The translations under genes and the position numbers were made by a program. A DNA stretch of 64,000 bases, from positions 64,593,557 to 64,657,556 of the forward strand of contig NC_057921.1 of assembly GCF_018873765.1 (NCBI RefSeq), in the 5' to 3' direction. Shown here one piece after another: positions 34,501 to 46,415 of this stretch. Each line of letters starts with the position of its first letter. Position 1 is the first letter of the stretch. The notes under the pieces are model-generated. The model was given only the letters and a program-made list of their open reading frames with translations. It did no database searches and was not told the DNA's origin. This DNA is from Telopea speciosissima. Its lineage: Eukaryota > Streptophyta > Magnoliopsida > Proteales > Proteaceae.

Positions 34501-37500
34501 CTGCATGGTCTGATATCCAGAGCTTATGGATTCCCCTTCTTCTTTGATCTCTTCTTTCTCAGGTTAGATCTTCTTCTTGCTTCCTTTCTTTGATTCTTCT
34601 ATTTTCTTACATTCACTTATATTCTTCTTTTTTCTCCCTCTTCCATTCTTTTTGTTTCTTCTCTTGTCAAGGTTTTAAAGAGTGAGATCAGGATCCAGAT
34701 TGTTCCCGGCCGATTCTGATCACGGAGTCTGCCGGTATCAGCCAGAATCAGATGAAATATGCCCTAACCCTATTTTGGAAGGGGATTGGCTGAGCCGGAC
34801 CAGCTGGATTCAGAATTGGCTTCGGCTAATCCTATTCCGATTCTTTAATCCAGGTCTCCTGTTATTTTCCTTTTACCATCGGTACTCTGTTCTGATGCTA
34901 GTTCTTTGTTCAGCTAGAGTGACATCGATCTCTCTTGATATTCTTTCTTTCAGCTTCAGACTCTGGGGCTTGAATCAATACTCATGCTGTAAGAACGAAA
35001 CCACCAACCAGGTGAGGTTCTACTGGTTTTGCCAAATTCAGTTTCAGCCATTAAAAAAAAAAGGAGAGGGATCTACATGCTGTTAGCTTATATTGTCATT
35101 TTACACGCCAAACCAATAGCAGACAGAGAAACAATATATTTAATGTGAGAGAGAGAGAGAAAAAGACCCACCTATTTAATGAGGAGAGAGAGAGAGAGAG
35201 AGGGAAGTACACACTGACAACATGTACTTCTGTTTCCCCTGAAAAAAGTAATTTTATTTGGTAGTTTTTTGGGGTGCTTGTCATTTGGGATTATTAGTTT
35301 TTGAGGTTTCAACCTCCACCTGAATTTTCAGGTCAATCGGAGTTCATATGAGAGAGAACTCTCAGCTGAAGCGAGAAGGGTTACCGCTGGTTGTGTGCTG
35401 TTGAGAGGTTGAACAACCTTCTCTTAATCTCAGAAGTCCCTCTTATTTCTGAGCTCCTTGCTAATTCACCCCCACTCCTAAGAGTTAAGTCCATTAAAGG
35501 CTTTGCATTCTGAGTTTTATTTCTGTTTAACCCCACTCTTTTCTAAATTCCCAGTTTTGTCCTTTCTCTTCAAAATTATTTACGGTTCAGCACCAAGTTC
35601 TGTTTGCCTTTCTAAAAAGGATCCTGAATTGTTTCTGCATTCAAAAAATTGCCAGTACCCTTATTATTTGATTTTCTTTCACTTAGGGTGGACCCATAGC
35701 AAACCCAGAATTAGGGTTTTGGAACCTGGAGTTGCATTAAAATGATCTGGCTGAGATGCCATCCTCAAAACCCTGGTTGCATTGTATCCAATGTTATATT
35801 AATCGGAATCGACCTTAGTTGATTCCAATTCCGTTCCAGAGCGAGTGAATCGTCCTGAATCTGGCCGATTCTTTGAAGATGATTTTTTTTTTTTTTGGGG
35901 GGGGGGGGGTTGAGATTGGGCTGTGAATTGGCTCTTTTTGAAGGGGGGGGGGATGTGAATCTCCCTCACAATGATGCAGTAGCGCTAGCGTAGTTGGACC
36001 AACACGGCTCACTTTGGAAACCCAAGCCCAAATGGAACCAATCCAACTCGGGTTTTTGGTCTAACACAAGTTGGCGGAGTTTTGGCAGGGTTTATTTATT
36101 TATTCAGAGTTATCTTGTAATCTTTATTCCTTGTATTTTATCGTATTTTACTTTGAGTATATTACGTAGGAAGTAGAGTTCAATGCAATTTTAGCCCAAG
36201 TCGACCAAGGCGCCTGGACGACGCCTAGACAACCATGATTAGAATAGGAGTTTTTGTTTTTTGTTTTTTTTTTCTCTTTTTCCTTATATGTGCAAACATG
36301 TACCCATTGACGGAGAGAATGGAATGAAGGATATTGGGTTTTGTACATATGTTTATTGTTGGTGTAGTGTGATTGCTGGCCGTGAGGTTTTCTTTTCTTC
36401 CTCTTTCTTATAGATCCATTCTTTTAGCTCCCTACAGGTGAGTTCTTCTCTCCTCCGTTTATATCTTCTTCTTCTGTTATCTTTATTCTCCCTTTACATT
36501 TCTGTTTACTGTTGCTCATTTACTCTAGTTATTTGGGTGACCAGTTCCAGTGGTACCTAACAATCAGCTCCTCTTTGTTGAGTTTGATCTCTCTCTTCCC
36601 GCTTCCTTTCAACCTGATTATATGGTTGAAGGAAGCCTTCCAATTGGCGATGAAACCCCTGGAGGTTTCAGCCCCTAACCCCTTTTTGATCTTGAGAACC
36701 AGGCTTGCAACCAAGTTGTCTTTGAATGTGTCCGCCGGTTGTAGTTTCAGTCCTTCGATAACAAGCTTTTGGTGGTTGTTTGGATTTCTGTTGGAATGCA
36801 ATCTAGAGATCTTTCCCTCATCGACCAGCCCCTATATTCTTGGAACCAACAGAGGACCCACAAAGGAGTTCCATTCTTCAAACGAACCTTCTTTTCCGCC
36901 TCCTTTTGCTGGTTGGGAGCACAGTTGGTTAAAACGTGTTTTAAACAGCGCTCCCCTTTTTTTCCTGTATTAAACGTGTTCTCCCTAACTGAACACAAAC
37001 AAATCCAAAAATGGGTTCGTTTGGCTTTGGCGTATTAAAACACGTTGTTTTTTTGTTTAAAAAAACGCAAACATGTTTTAAAAGAATTTATTACGTTTGG
37101 CTTTGGTGTATTAAAATGCCTTGTTTTAATACGGTATTGTAGAAGGGTAAATAAAAATGGGTTCATTTGGCTTGGCTTCTGAAGCTGATCTAGAAATAAC
37201 TAATTTTGGTCTGATTAACAAAAAACATATAAAGGCAGAGGTGCTTGGGAATGAAAAAAGAACACCATGGCTCAGGAACCTGCATCTCAGAAGATTCACT
37301 TTTGGGTAGATGATAAAGGTGGCCGTGGTGAGCTCACCACTTTGGATGGACTTCAGATTTCTGTGTCTGGCAGTCTGGCTTGTGAGGATATTGCTAAGGA
37401 ATCCAAGTCTCTGACGATAAGGAGAGCAGATTTTTTGGTCCAACCCATTTCGGAAGAGCTGAAAGCTTCCAATTTCCATGCAAATTTGCTCAGAATCGGC

Positions 37501-40500
37501 ACCTGGGATGGAGTGTCAACATACGAAGGCAACTTGGTTTCCTAGTGTTACTATGCGAAGCATAAAGTGGATTGAAGAGTAAGATCGAAATCCAAGAGCA
37601 ATCTTCTGAGAGAATGAGGCTGACATTCTAGAAATCAATGTTATACAGGGCATAGGATCTTCGTCCATGATGATTTACAGTCAAGTAGACGACGTGGGAG
37701 GTTCCACCTAAGGCCTGAGGGAGGGACGGTGGTTGAACAACTGAGGGAGTGGACAGGGGAGGGAATCCCGAAGCCGGAGAGGGAGGAAGAGGGGAATGGG
37801 AGCTGGACCCCTGGGTAGAGATTTGGTAAAGTATTATTAGTTAGTGAAATTACTATATAAATCCGTTATATTTTGAATAACATGGACGAAAAGTGAGGAT
37901 AAGAAAGTCATAGTGAAGTGAATTGTTTCACTAGGCGTAGTGACAACTGACAAGAAAGAAAGCTCATATTTATATGTGTCTCACTCCCTTTCCCACTCGT
38001 ACGTTACTGATGTTGACTAAGAGTGAGAGAAATGAGAGCCTTGTTCATCCCTGACTTGAACGAGGCATTGCCTCTCCAACGCCCAAGATTGCCGAGAATG
38101 GAGGAAAGAGTATAGTAATGTGAGTTTTCTTTCCCTTTTTGTTTTTTAAAGCTTGTGAGTCATAAGAGGCATCAAGAAATTTTTTTTTTTTCTCTCAGTA
38201 GTTTTGGTCTGGCTTTGCCTGATCACTACCAAGTGTTGAGATCCATGTGGATAAGTTATCAACACCTTATTTTTAGGGTTTTAGTTATTTTTACCTTTTT
38301 ACCCTTTTAGGGTTGTAATCCCATTATAAATAAAGAGGACCTCTGTCATTAATGACAAGTCAAGTCAATTCCCTAAACCTCTGATTCTCAACTCCAAGCT
38401 TTAACGAGAAGAAATTGGGATTTTTAGCATTGGGTGGTACAAAATTATGAACTATTTCCACACGTTTGCCGAACTCCTATGAGTGAAATCTTGTATGAAC
38501 ATGATGGTTTTAGGTAGTTCTAGGGACTCAGTATGAAATCTCACTACCGGGTGAGACCTCTGAAAGCTGCTGATAAAGAGGAACAAAGCATGGATTTCTT
38601 CATTGTTGATTTGTTCCCCAATGTCCAATAGCCTCTTCGGCCATGCCTGACGCCTGGTCTTCTTTAACCCAAGGTTTCTTCTGAAATCTCGGTGACTCCA
38701 GACTCATTTTAGCTTTCTAAACCGCGGCCTTCCAATGGTATGGAGAATTCAACTCTGGCCCCCCCTCACTCTTTGCAACTCTCCCTCTCCGGTTTCCCTC
38801 CCCCTCGTCCGAACTTCAGCTCTCCCTCCTCTCCCTCTGCCACTTCGTCTCCAGTTATGGGCAGTTCCCCTCCCCCTCCCTGCTTCTCACTCTCCCTTGG
38901 TCTCCAGAATGTTTTGTTTGTTTTTCTTTTTTAAATTTCGTGAGAAGCTGCCACGTGGACAGCATGCACTGGAGTCAATCGGGTTAGATCGGCCGATCTA
39001 TTGCACCACTCCTGAAGTGGTATTGATACAAATCGGCCAATTCTCCCGATCCGATTCCGATTCTTCAAACCATGATTGCATCCTCAAACTATTTCATTGT
39101 AAAACCCTCTGGTATGTCATGGCAGACTCTAGTCTATTTTAGGTCATCCCAGACTGATCCACCAATCTGGATTGGCTGGGAATGATCTGACCTCAGATCC
39201 CAATCCTTGAAACCTATTCCATCATGTACTTGTATCCACTGTGTGTCACAACAAACCCTAGTTTTTAGAGCACAAAACTGACCCTAGTTTATAGAGCACA
39301 AAACTGACCATTTCCAAAGCCCTCACCTTTGCAGGAAATTTCTACATTAAATTCTATACCCTGAGCCTTCTAATTCACTACAACAACAACAACTCCAACT
39401 CAGCCTTATCCCAACTAAAGGGGGCCGGCTACATGAATCCTTGCAAAGACTGAGACTAAAAAATAATAAAGGAAAAGAGCACAACAACATCTGCAGAAAA
39501 CACAGTAAAAACCCACCTAAAAGGGGTCGGCAACATGTATTGTGGTCCTCCAAACATCTCTATTTGAGGTCATGCTGGAGAGGAGGCCCAAACTATGCAT
39601 GTCTTTCCTCACTACTTCTCCTAGGGTCATTTTAGGGCTGCGCCTTGATCTTTTAGATACTTCAATCTAAATCAAGTCACTCCTCCAAACTGGTGCATCC
39701 CAAGGCCTCTGTAGAACATGACCATGCCACCTCAAACGATTCTCTCGTAGCTTCTCATGTATAGGGGCAACTCCCAACTCGGCTCTAATACGGTCATTCC
39801 TTAATCGTTCCTAGTCTTGCCACACATCCATCTCAGCATCCTCATCTCCACTACACTTATTTGATCTATGTCTGCTTCTTCACTGCCCAACATTCTGCAG
39901 CATACATCATGGCCGGTTGAATGTCCTATAAAACTTTCCTAGAGTTTTAAAGGAATATGCCGATCACACAGAACACCACTTGCACCTCTCCACTTCAACC
40001 ATCCTATTTTAATTCTCTAAGAAACATCATCCTCTATATCGCCTTCTTTATTCACGATAGAGCCCAGATATCTGAAAAAATTCCATTTCCATCAAATTTG
40101 TGTCAGAGACCTCTTTGCAGCTGGTATATATTATTTCAGAAACCCCAGAGTGTTGGTAACTGCATTGTTCTTGTAATCCTTGAGAGTTTCAATGTACCAT
40201 ATTCATCCTTTTGATGTTTGTACTGATATCTTTTGGTGAACATGTGATAGTAACACTTGGGTCATAAATTTTCTTGGAAGGCTGCTTGTAATTTCTTAGT
40301 ATTTTTTTTTTTTTTTTTTGGGGGGGGGGGGGGGTGTTGGGAGTGGCATAGTTCAGCTTCTTGGTTTCATTGTGGATTATAATCGTGTTATTTTTTGTGA
40401 TTCTCAATAGCAGAAAAGGATTGGATTTTTTTTAATAATTTTCAAGTAGTGTGGATCTACAGTGTGTGATGTTCATTAGTATTCTTTCTTCTGGTTTCTA

Positions 40501-41115
40501 TTTATTAGTATTGAGATAGAAATAGCAGAAATTTGCAGTTTTTGTTTTGTTCATTTGTGATTAGTGCTAAAGTTGATGGTGGTTGTGCTGCAGACTATAC
40601 AATCACAGCAGCAAACTGAAAGAGATGCTGCAATTGCACGTTTGGAGCAAAGCCGTATTGTCCTTGCGATGAGACTGGCTGATCACCGAGGTAAAAAATG
40701 CAAAGTTATTGAAGAAGCTCTGGCTTTTGTTGGAGATATAGAAAATGAAGGTCACTTTGTCTCCCCAGAACATTTATTTGGATCACCTAGAAGCCAATCC
40801 GGTGAAAACATAGGTCATGAAGGGAAAAAGCCAAATATTGTGATGCAAGTTCTCGCATCAAGTTTTGCCTTTGCCAGAAAATCTCTTAAACTGGAGAGGA
40901 TGGGTGGGCTATTGGGGAACGCTGCTTTATTCACGGTTAGCATGCTTGCTTTACTGCAGCTCAATCAAGTAGCCTTCAAGAAAAAATTTATGGTGGAGTT
41001 TCCAGAGATGCAGGAGAATTCCTTTTATAGTAAAAGAGACAAGTTTTCTCAGTTGGAGGGTTTGTCACCTAGTAGTCGTGTGAAGCATTTGGATGTGTTG
41101 GCAGCTAGGGGATAG
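31572..41115 (+). CDS. PDV1: PDV1, plastid-division outer-envelope receptor, two exons
   Basis: Exon 1 is 31572-31886 and exon 2 is 40594-41115; phase 0, donor CAT|GTAAGT, acceptor GCTGCAG|ACT. The 278-residue product starts MELEEIEVVLEKIWDLHDKL, the family's conserved N-terminal block. A coiled coil follows (about 80-145: SLNSIRTALENLEDQLEFFH and QQQTERDAAIARLEQSRIVL). One transmembrane helix lies at about 209-231 (GLLGNAALFTVSMLALLQLN), and a short tail ends HLDVLAARG. Known PDV1 is 272 residues in Arabidopsis. It sits in the outer chloroplast envelope at the division site; its cytosolic coiled coil recruits the dynamin DRP5B and the intermembrane-space tail contacts PARC6. The terminal Gly, functionally important in the family, is present. 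The ending and size favour PDV1 over PDV2 (about 307). The 8707-bp intron is unusual. Confidence 0.95.
34093..34145 (-). mobile_element. Ultra-short A-tract insertion between perfect 17-bp direct repeats (site f)
   Basis: GTCCACAAGGACTACTT occurs at 34093-34109 and 34129-34145. The 19-nt insert is T-rich, ending GGTTAA; minus strand TTAACC plus an A-rich tail. It lies in the PDV1 intron. Confidence 0.7.
34211..34378 (+). mobile_element. Au-type SINE in the PDV1 intron
   Basis: The head has GTGGGTTCGAGTTGGGA (B box) after a CAGTAAGGTTG A-box region. The body is GGGGTAAGGCTGCGTATATT, ATGACCCTCCCCAGGCCCCA and GAGCCTCGTGCACTGGGTAC, then a T-rich end. It is better preserved than the copy at 124-276. 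Confidence 0.9.
37267..37660 (+). pseudogene. Gene fragment, ASG1-like (tentative), inside the PDV1 intron
   Basis: An ATG-started frame (37267-37545) contains SEELKASNFHANLLRIGTWD and GVSTYEGNLVS, then a stop. Past the stop the same frame continues CYYAKHKVDW, and after a shift LKSKIEIQ follows. From memory this order (LLRIGTWE..SRYEGDLVAKCYYAKHKLVWE...LKSKIEIQW) is that of a plant nuclear family including ALTERED SEED GERMINATION 1. The stop in place of the K or A before CYYAKHK, the frameshift and the absence of introns suggest a decayed, perhaps retroposed, copy. An unrelated ORF remains possible. Confidence 0.45.
38229..38398 (+). mobile_element. Solo LTR candidate with 5-bp target duplication
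   Basis: CCAAG lies at 38229-38233 and 38394-38398. The 160 bp between start TGTTGAGATCC and end GATTCTCAACT, inverted ends of LTR type (the last base differs from the usual CA). Inside are TTATAAATAAAG (about 38324-38335), which could serve as TATA box, and T-rich stretches. No second copy or primer site is present, as expected for a solo LTR. Confidence 0.5.
39240..39312. repeat. 28-bp tandem duplication
   Basis: ACCCTAGTTTTTAGAGCACA, then AAACTG, is followed at once by ACCCTAGTTTATAGAGCACA and AAACTG. One base differs. It lies in the PDV1 intron. Confidence 0.7.
39375..40100 (-). mobile_element. LINE 3' part, minus strand
   Basis: Read on the minus strand this ends GGATTCATGTAGCCGGCCCC, GGGATAAGGCTGAGTTGGAG and a (TTG)n tail at 39379-39391, the 3' end of the LINE at 585-1850. 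Upstream it carries the same post-RT region (a match to the ATGCTGAGATGGATGTGTGG stretch, with changes, near 39815-39850). Stops and shifts make it inactive. It lies in the PDV1 intron. Confidence 0.8.
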
Positions 41116-44100
41116 GGCTTGATTATATCCAGCTATACATGTTCATGAACAAATATCCATCTTTTGTAATGAGCAAACAGCCATCTTGTAATTTTTCTAC
41201 CACGGAAATCCCAAATTTCTAATTCCCTTTTCATATCTTTGCTCATATTCCTTATAATCTCAGCCATAGAAGCTGGAACTTGGCTCACTAAATTTGTTTA
41301 GTAAAGTTAGAAAGATCCTTCCCTAAAAGAACTTTAAGGACAATTTGATCTAGTCAATCTAAAATGTTTTTCTTTTCTGCAAATCGGCCATAAAAATAGT
41401 AGGATATCCAATTGGTCTCAGATTTCAAGATCCAGAATCTCTAATTTTAGGGATTTTGCTTCATAGTTGAATTATGGAAAGTTGTGTTGTATACATGAGA
41501 ACATATATGAATTGGTGCCACTGGATTGGGGTTTGATCCAGCTTTAACACAAAATTTTTAACCAATTTAAACACCTTTAACTCATTGCATCAAACACTTA
41601 AAAAAAAAAAAAAAAGGCACAAATAATCCAACTGGAACACAGCCATTGGAGAAAAGGTCAAAGCCACCAAACCATGAAAAGAGAAGGGAAAAAGCTAGGT
41701 GAAAAGAAAAACAAAGAAAGGAAAGAATGTGGGAAAATTTGGGTGTTGGACTTTAGTATTCCCACTCGTTTTCCACACATGACAATGAAGCGAAGACGAC
41801 AGAATGTAAGCAACAAAGTTGTGGAAATCTAAGCTATTAAGGTAAAAGCTATGAAAGAGAGGGACACAAACACAATCTATTGTCAACCCTTTTTCCTTCC
41901 ATTTCATTTCATCCACACATATATGTGGATCCAGAGCTTGTTTCTCATTCATTCTCCACTTCTAGTCTGATCTGGGGTTTGGAATCTTTTTATGATCATT
42001 ATTGGCTTTCCTATTAAGCCAGGTCGGTAAATCAAATCACCTTCAACACTTTCAGATATCCATTTTGGGTTTGGGTTGGCGAGCTAAGTAGTGGAGAATG
42101 TCAACCAATGGAAGCAACGGGTCAACTGGGCTGGGCTGGGCTGTTCACTCTGGAACTGGACCCACTCATGTGAGAAACCTGAATTGTCAAAGCACAAGTT
42201 TTAGTTTTTAAGCCAAGTCAACATATGTTGATCTGAACAATCCAATTGACTGGTCCAATGGTTTGATTTGGAACTAAAATTAAAATTCTGCAATCTAGTC
42301 ACAACTCACAAGGAATAATGGGGTAACGGAATGAGCTATCGAATTAAATTTATCATAGGATGACTGATAAGGGGTTTCTAATGTACAGAGCCCACAGTTG
42401 GAATTCCACATATCACCACCCATTCCATATTTGGGAGAAGGGTTCCCCCAAAATCCTAGGGGTCATTGAGGACAGCTGCTGGTGAAGCTGGCTTGAGGCT
42501 AGTGCAGTACAGCCTACACCGGAAGGTTTCGAGTTCGAGAACTCTTGTTGTTCATCAAGTCTAGGATCCCCCCACCATCCCACCAAAAATAAAATCCTAG
42601 GGTCATTGTTATTCCCCCACCGTTGGTTGTAGGTCCAAAATATCTCCTTACTTTTTTTTTATACAAAACCCATAGGGCAATTATGTGTATCGGTGAAGGA
42701 ATACCTCATTCACCCATTCACCGTGGATGAAGAAAATTGGCTCTCATTCCCTCTGCCATGTTGTTTAAGTTTTGAAATGGTTGTATCATTTTTTTAAATG
42801 ACAAAAGATTTCCTCCGCCGTAGGTAAAAGGAGTCCCACACATGGTTTCGAATGGTCTCCATGGATTCCGATTCCAATACAATTAGATTGGCCTAAACCC
42901 TAAAAATCAAGTACAAATCAACCAATCTAAAGCGGCTAGAATCTGAATCAGATCCAACCGATTCTTCAAACAACGATCCCACCACTGAGATGCCATCGTG
43001 ACTTGCCCCTTGTATACGAATGTCGAAAATACCATCCTTCTTATTCAAGGATTTTCATTCAAACGCCAGACATAACTCATGAGACCATGGGTAATGAAAA
43101 AACTTGATCCTATGAGAATTGAGAGATTTTTTATGGGAAAAAGATTCCCACGATGTTAGAATGAATTGCATACCCTCTCACAGAATGACTCATAAAGTTC
43201 ACATTGAAACTCTCCTTATATTTTCTAGGAAAAAAGATCTCTGTTCGGGAGTGTGGCCTATGCCAACACTCCCATGAGTCTATTTCTCTCCTCCCTATAT
43301 GAAAAGATAATTCTACCCCATTCTTTTAAGGAGGAGAGAGATAGATTCATGGAAGTGTTAACGTAGACTACACTCCCGTATAGAAAACTGCTTTCCTATT
43401 TAGTATCTCACATTGGTACGATTTTCCCCTGATACAATGTAAAATCTTTTATCATAATCTAAACCCTATTGTGTCTATCTCTCTGTTTCCCTTCGAAATG
43501 AGCGCTGCCCGGCCCCCTATATGATTCCTCACCTCCAGCCCTTGTGTCGTCTGCTGTGTACCTTCCCCTTTTTCGTCACCTCTAGGGCACAGCCCTGGTG
43601 TCGTCTGCTGTGAACCTTTTCCTTTTTCGTAAAGAGAACAGAGATGAGAGAGACAGAGAGAGAGTTGACGGTTCACATTCCCTTCTTCCCCTAGTCCCAT
43701 ACTCCCATCACCTCTTGTCGGATGGGTCAAAGTAATCTCAGTGGAAAATCACGGTCAGGGTTCGAGGTCCCACCGTTAGTAGCACGTGAGAATATCATAG
43801 CCCTCTTTGGTCTTCTCAATGGAAACTTTGAATCTTTTCTTTCAGGCCCAGGATCCGTCGGAGCACCGACACATCCTCCGACCGGCTGTTCCACCTACTA
43901 GTCTACTACTCACTATAGATTTTTATTTCAATCAATAATTATAAAATAAAACTAGACCATTGGAAGAAAGGACAAAACCAACGGTCCAATAATCTGACCA
44001 TGGTCTGGATTAAATAATATTGTTTTGGACCGGACCGCCAGCAGCAAGAGAGAGAGAGAGAGAGAGAAGGACAAAACAGAGGATATGGAAAAACAGAGGA

Positions 44101-44550
44101 CAGGATTGGAATTTGGAAGCCCACCACATTTCACACAAAACACACACCCCATGCGCATTTCACGTGACTCCCTCAGTCACAGTTATTAGATATCATTCTC
44201 TCTCTCCTGCGAGATTTTTTTGTCTCCTCTTTGGGGAAAGGTCGTTGGGTGAGTGGGTCCCATATAGGCCATGGGCATGGGTCCTATATCTCATTCTTCC
44301 ACTATAGACTATATAGTAGTGTTCACAAACCTTCATGGGTCCTGTCTCATTCTTCCTCTGAGTGGTACCCTTGCTACTCCATGTAAGTTGATATGTGATG
44401 TGTCCCATATAGCCACATCAACAACTATTATTTTATAACGAATTATATTAATCACGCGTAACCTCTTTGATGGGAGGAAGTTATCAGCAGAGTTATAATG
44501 AATGACAAGGATTCTCGGTTTCAGTTACTCTAAGTAAACATCCTATCAAT
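41116..44550. other. Intergenic after PDV1
   Basis: The PDV1 3' UTR probably ends within 41120-41300. A SINE-like segment with GAGTTCGAGAACTC (B-box like) lies at about 42490-42600, a GATTC-rich repeat at 42840-42970 and a foldback at 43238-43388. (AG)n at about 44046-44068. No coding frame is supported. Confidence 0.5.
43238..43388. mobile_element. Foldback element, arms of about 58 bp
   Basis: GGGAGTGTGGCCTATGCCAA, CACTCCCATGAGTC and TATTTCTCTCCTCC (left, 43247-43295) are inverted in the right arm (43330-43388: GGAGGAGAGAGATAGATTCA, TGGAAGTGTTAACGTAGACT, ACACTCCCG). The loop is about 34 bp. Partial relatives occur at 29466-29510 and near 30895-30950. Confidence 0.7.
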
Positions 44551-45104
44551 GTTTGTGTTATATGTGAATAGGATTCCATCTAGTGAATGAACGTTAGATT
44601 GGATCAACTTAATTTGAAGATAGGTTAAAGGATTTGATTTAACGCGTTTCATCATCTCTGGAGTTTTTGATATATCAATCAAGTACTTAATATTTGGTAT
44701 CAGAGTTGGGCACGTCACAGGTTTGAGTCATAGAAAAGGTTACATAGGATCGAGAGGGCTATTTGGAGTAGAATGAAAACCGTCAAGAGAGGGTTACCTG
44801 CTGCCAAGCAAAAACCTTGAGTCAGAGTGAAAGCCGTCAAGAAAGAGTTATATGTTGCCAGACAGAAACCTTGGGGCAAAGTGAAACCGCTTGGAAAGAA
44901 CTACCTACTGCTAGAGTGAGAGTCGCCGAGAACGACGACTATAAAAGCGTGGTGATTTGTTATGTGCATAATGGGGCTTGATCTAGTGTATGAGTGCTAG
45001 ATTGGGCCAGCCTAACTAGTATGCGATAGGTTAAAATAGCTTAATTTAACGTGTTTCATAAGTTCTGGAGTTTTTGATGTATCAGTCAAGTAGTTAACAG
45101 TTTG
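44551..45104 (+). mobile_element. TRIM-like mini LTR retrotransposon, complete with 5-bp target duplication
   Basis: GTTTG flanks the element at 44551-44555 and 45100-45104. LTR 1 (44556-44692, TGTTATATGTG...TTAATA) and LTR 2 (44958-45099, TGTTATGTGCA...TTAACA) are direct repeats, clearly diverged. Right after LTR 1 is TGGTATCAGAG (44695-44705), the standard plant primer-binding site for initiator tRNA-Met. The internal 265 bp have no coding frame but consist largely of a 54-bp unit repeated about 2.5 to 3 times (from about 44771, 44825 and 44880; key text CCGTCAAGA and TGCTGCCA/TGTTGCCA). At 544 bp it is in the TRIM range and would need enzymes from another element. The LTRs do not contain 5S rRNA sequence, so it is not a Cassandra element. 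Confidence 0.8.
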
Positions 45105-46284
45105 TTGTCGCTTGTGTGGGAGAGACAAAAAAAAAAAAAAAATTCGAAAGAATTTCTTGTTAAGCTTATTCGGCGGAGTAACGTTGTTGTTGCCAGAGAA
45201 GGTTATGTTTGACAGTAAAGATAGGATTACAATCCTTAGTAAGTTCCTCTATCCTTCTCTTTGGATAAATTAATTTTCTTACACTCCAATCTTGAGGAGG
45301 GGAAAAAGCATAATTCAAGAATGCAAATGATCGCTGATTGTTGAAGTATCCAATCTAAAATCTTAAGGAATTAGGTGAAGAGAGCTCCTCAAGTATATAA
45401 AGACACCAAGAACTTAAACAAATTGAATATGAGACTATAACTCAATAATTCTTAACATCACAACACTTCATTTTACGTATAGTTTCAATATACCTGTCTC
45501 TACACGTGGACAAACAACTTAAAAAAGATAACAAAACAAAAAAAACTTAGATTCTGATACTAACATTTCTACCATAAATAAATATAGATTTATGTAGTGG
45601 ATCTAATTCCATCCGTACTCCTACTCCATACTCTAAAAGCCTTAAAAAACCAACGTGAGGATTAGAGAGACAGATAGGGTGGTATACTGGTATGGGTGTT
45701 AAGAGTCCAGTTAGGGACCACACTACTTGCTCCTTGCCTGGTGGATCTATTTTGTTTTTTTGTTGTATTCATGAAACAAAGGTTAGGTTACACTTGTGTC
45801 CTATCTGTGGATGCCAAATGCTAGTTGCAGAGCTCTAATACTAATAAAGCAACTAATCAACATTAACCCAAAGAAAAAAACATAAAAAAAACACTAAGCA
45901 ACTAATTAACATTCTCATTATTATTCATTCACTTTTATTATATATAATATACAGATAAGGGTTTTCTTCATATTTTGTCTATTTCTTCCAAACTGGGGTC
46001 GATTAGATTAGATAACATGATAAAGGCTTTTAAAAGCACTTTCAAACGAATCTTAAAAAAGCTGAGCTTGTCTCTTGGTGTAATGCTCAACTTGTTGAAG
46101 ATTTTTAAAGTAAGAAAGAGAGAGAGAGAGAGAGAGTGTGTGTTAAAAATTTAAAACTATTGGTTCAGGAGTGAAAATTGGAGTTCAAAAGAGATGAGAG
46201 AGTCATTGGTAAGAGGCCTTGCACAAGTTGATGATCAATTTCCCTTCATCCATGGTGAAGAAAGAACATTTCAAGCTTCGACAT
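45105..46284. other. Intergenic, AT-rich, no gene seen
   Basis: Short stop-ridden frames only. (GA)n at about 46113-46136 followed by GTGTGT. Confidence 0.5.
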
Positions 46285-46415
46285 TTAGGTTGTGTTTGAT
46301 ATGCATTCTTGGAATACATTCTAGGTAGATTTCATATTTTTGGACGATAAAAACAACTATTTTTATCATCCAATAATGCAAAATCGACGTAGAATGCATT
46401 CCAAACATAGCCTTA
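46285..46415. mobile_element. Tourist-like MITE (PIF/Harbinger) with TTA target duplication
   Basis: TTA at 46285-46287 and 46413-46415 flanks a 125-bp element. The ends are inverted: GGTTGTGTTTGATATGCATT on the left, AATGCATTCCAAACATAGCC on the right. A 3-bp TTA duplication with GG..GTGTTTG-type ends is typical of Tourist MITEs. The interior also pairs (TAAAAACAACTATTTTTATC). Confidence 0.8.

Larger units (their letters stand above)
31887..40593 (+). other. PDV1 intron, 8.7 kb, loaded with repeats
   Basis: Between the PDV1 exons lie an A-tract insertion (34093-34145), an Au SINE (34211-34378), a decayed GATTC-repeat zone (34690-34860), a pseudogene fragment (37267-37660), a solo-LTR candidate (38229-38398), a LINE (39375-40100) and a T16G15 run (about 40303-40334). 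A 153-codon open stretch at 36512-36973 (+) overlaps open minus-strand frames and has no recognisable domain; I do not call it a gene. Confidence 0.8.

Noticed and set aside
36512..36998. Open frames on both strands (153 codons plus, 90 and 83 codons minus)
   Set aside because: No recognisable domain in any of them and they overlap one another; the interval is inside the PDV1 intron. A protein search could change this.
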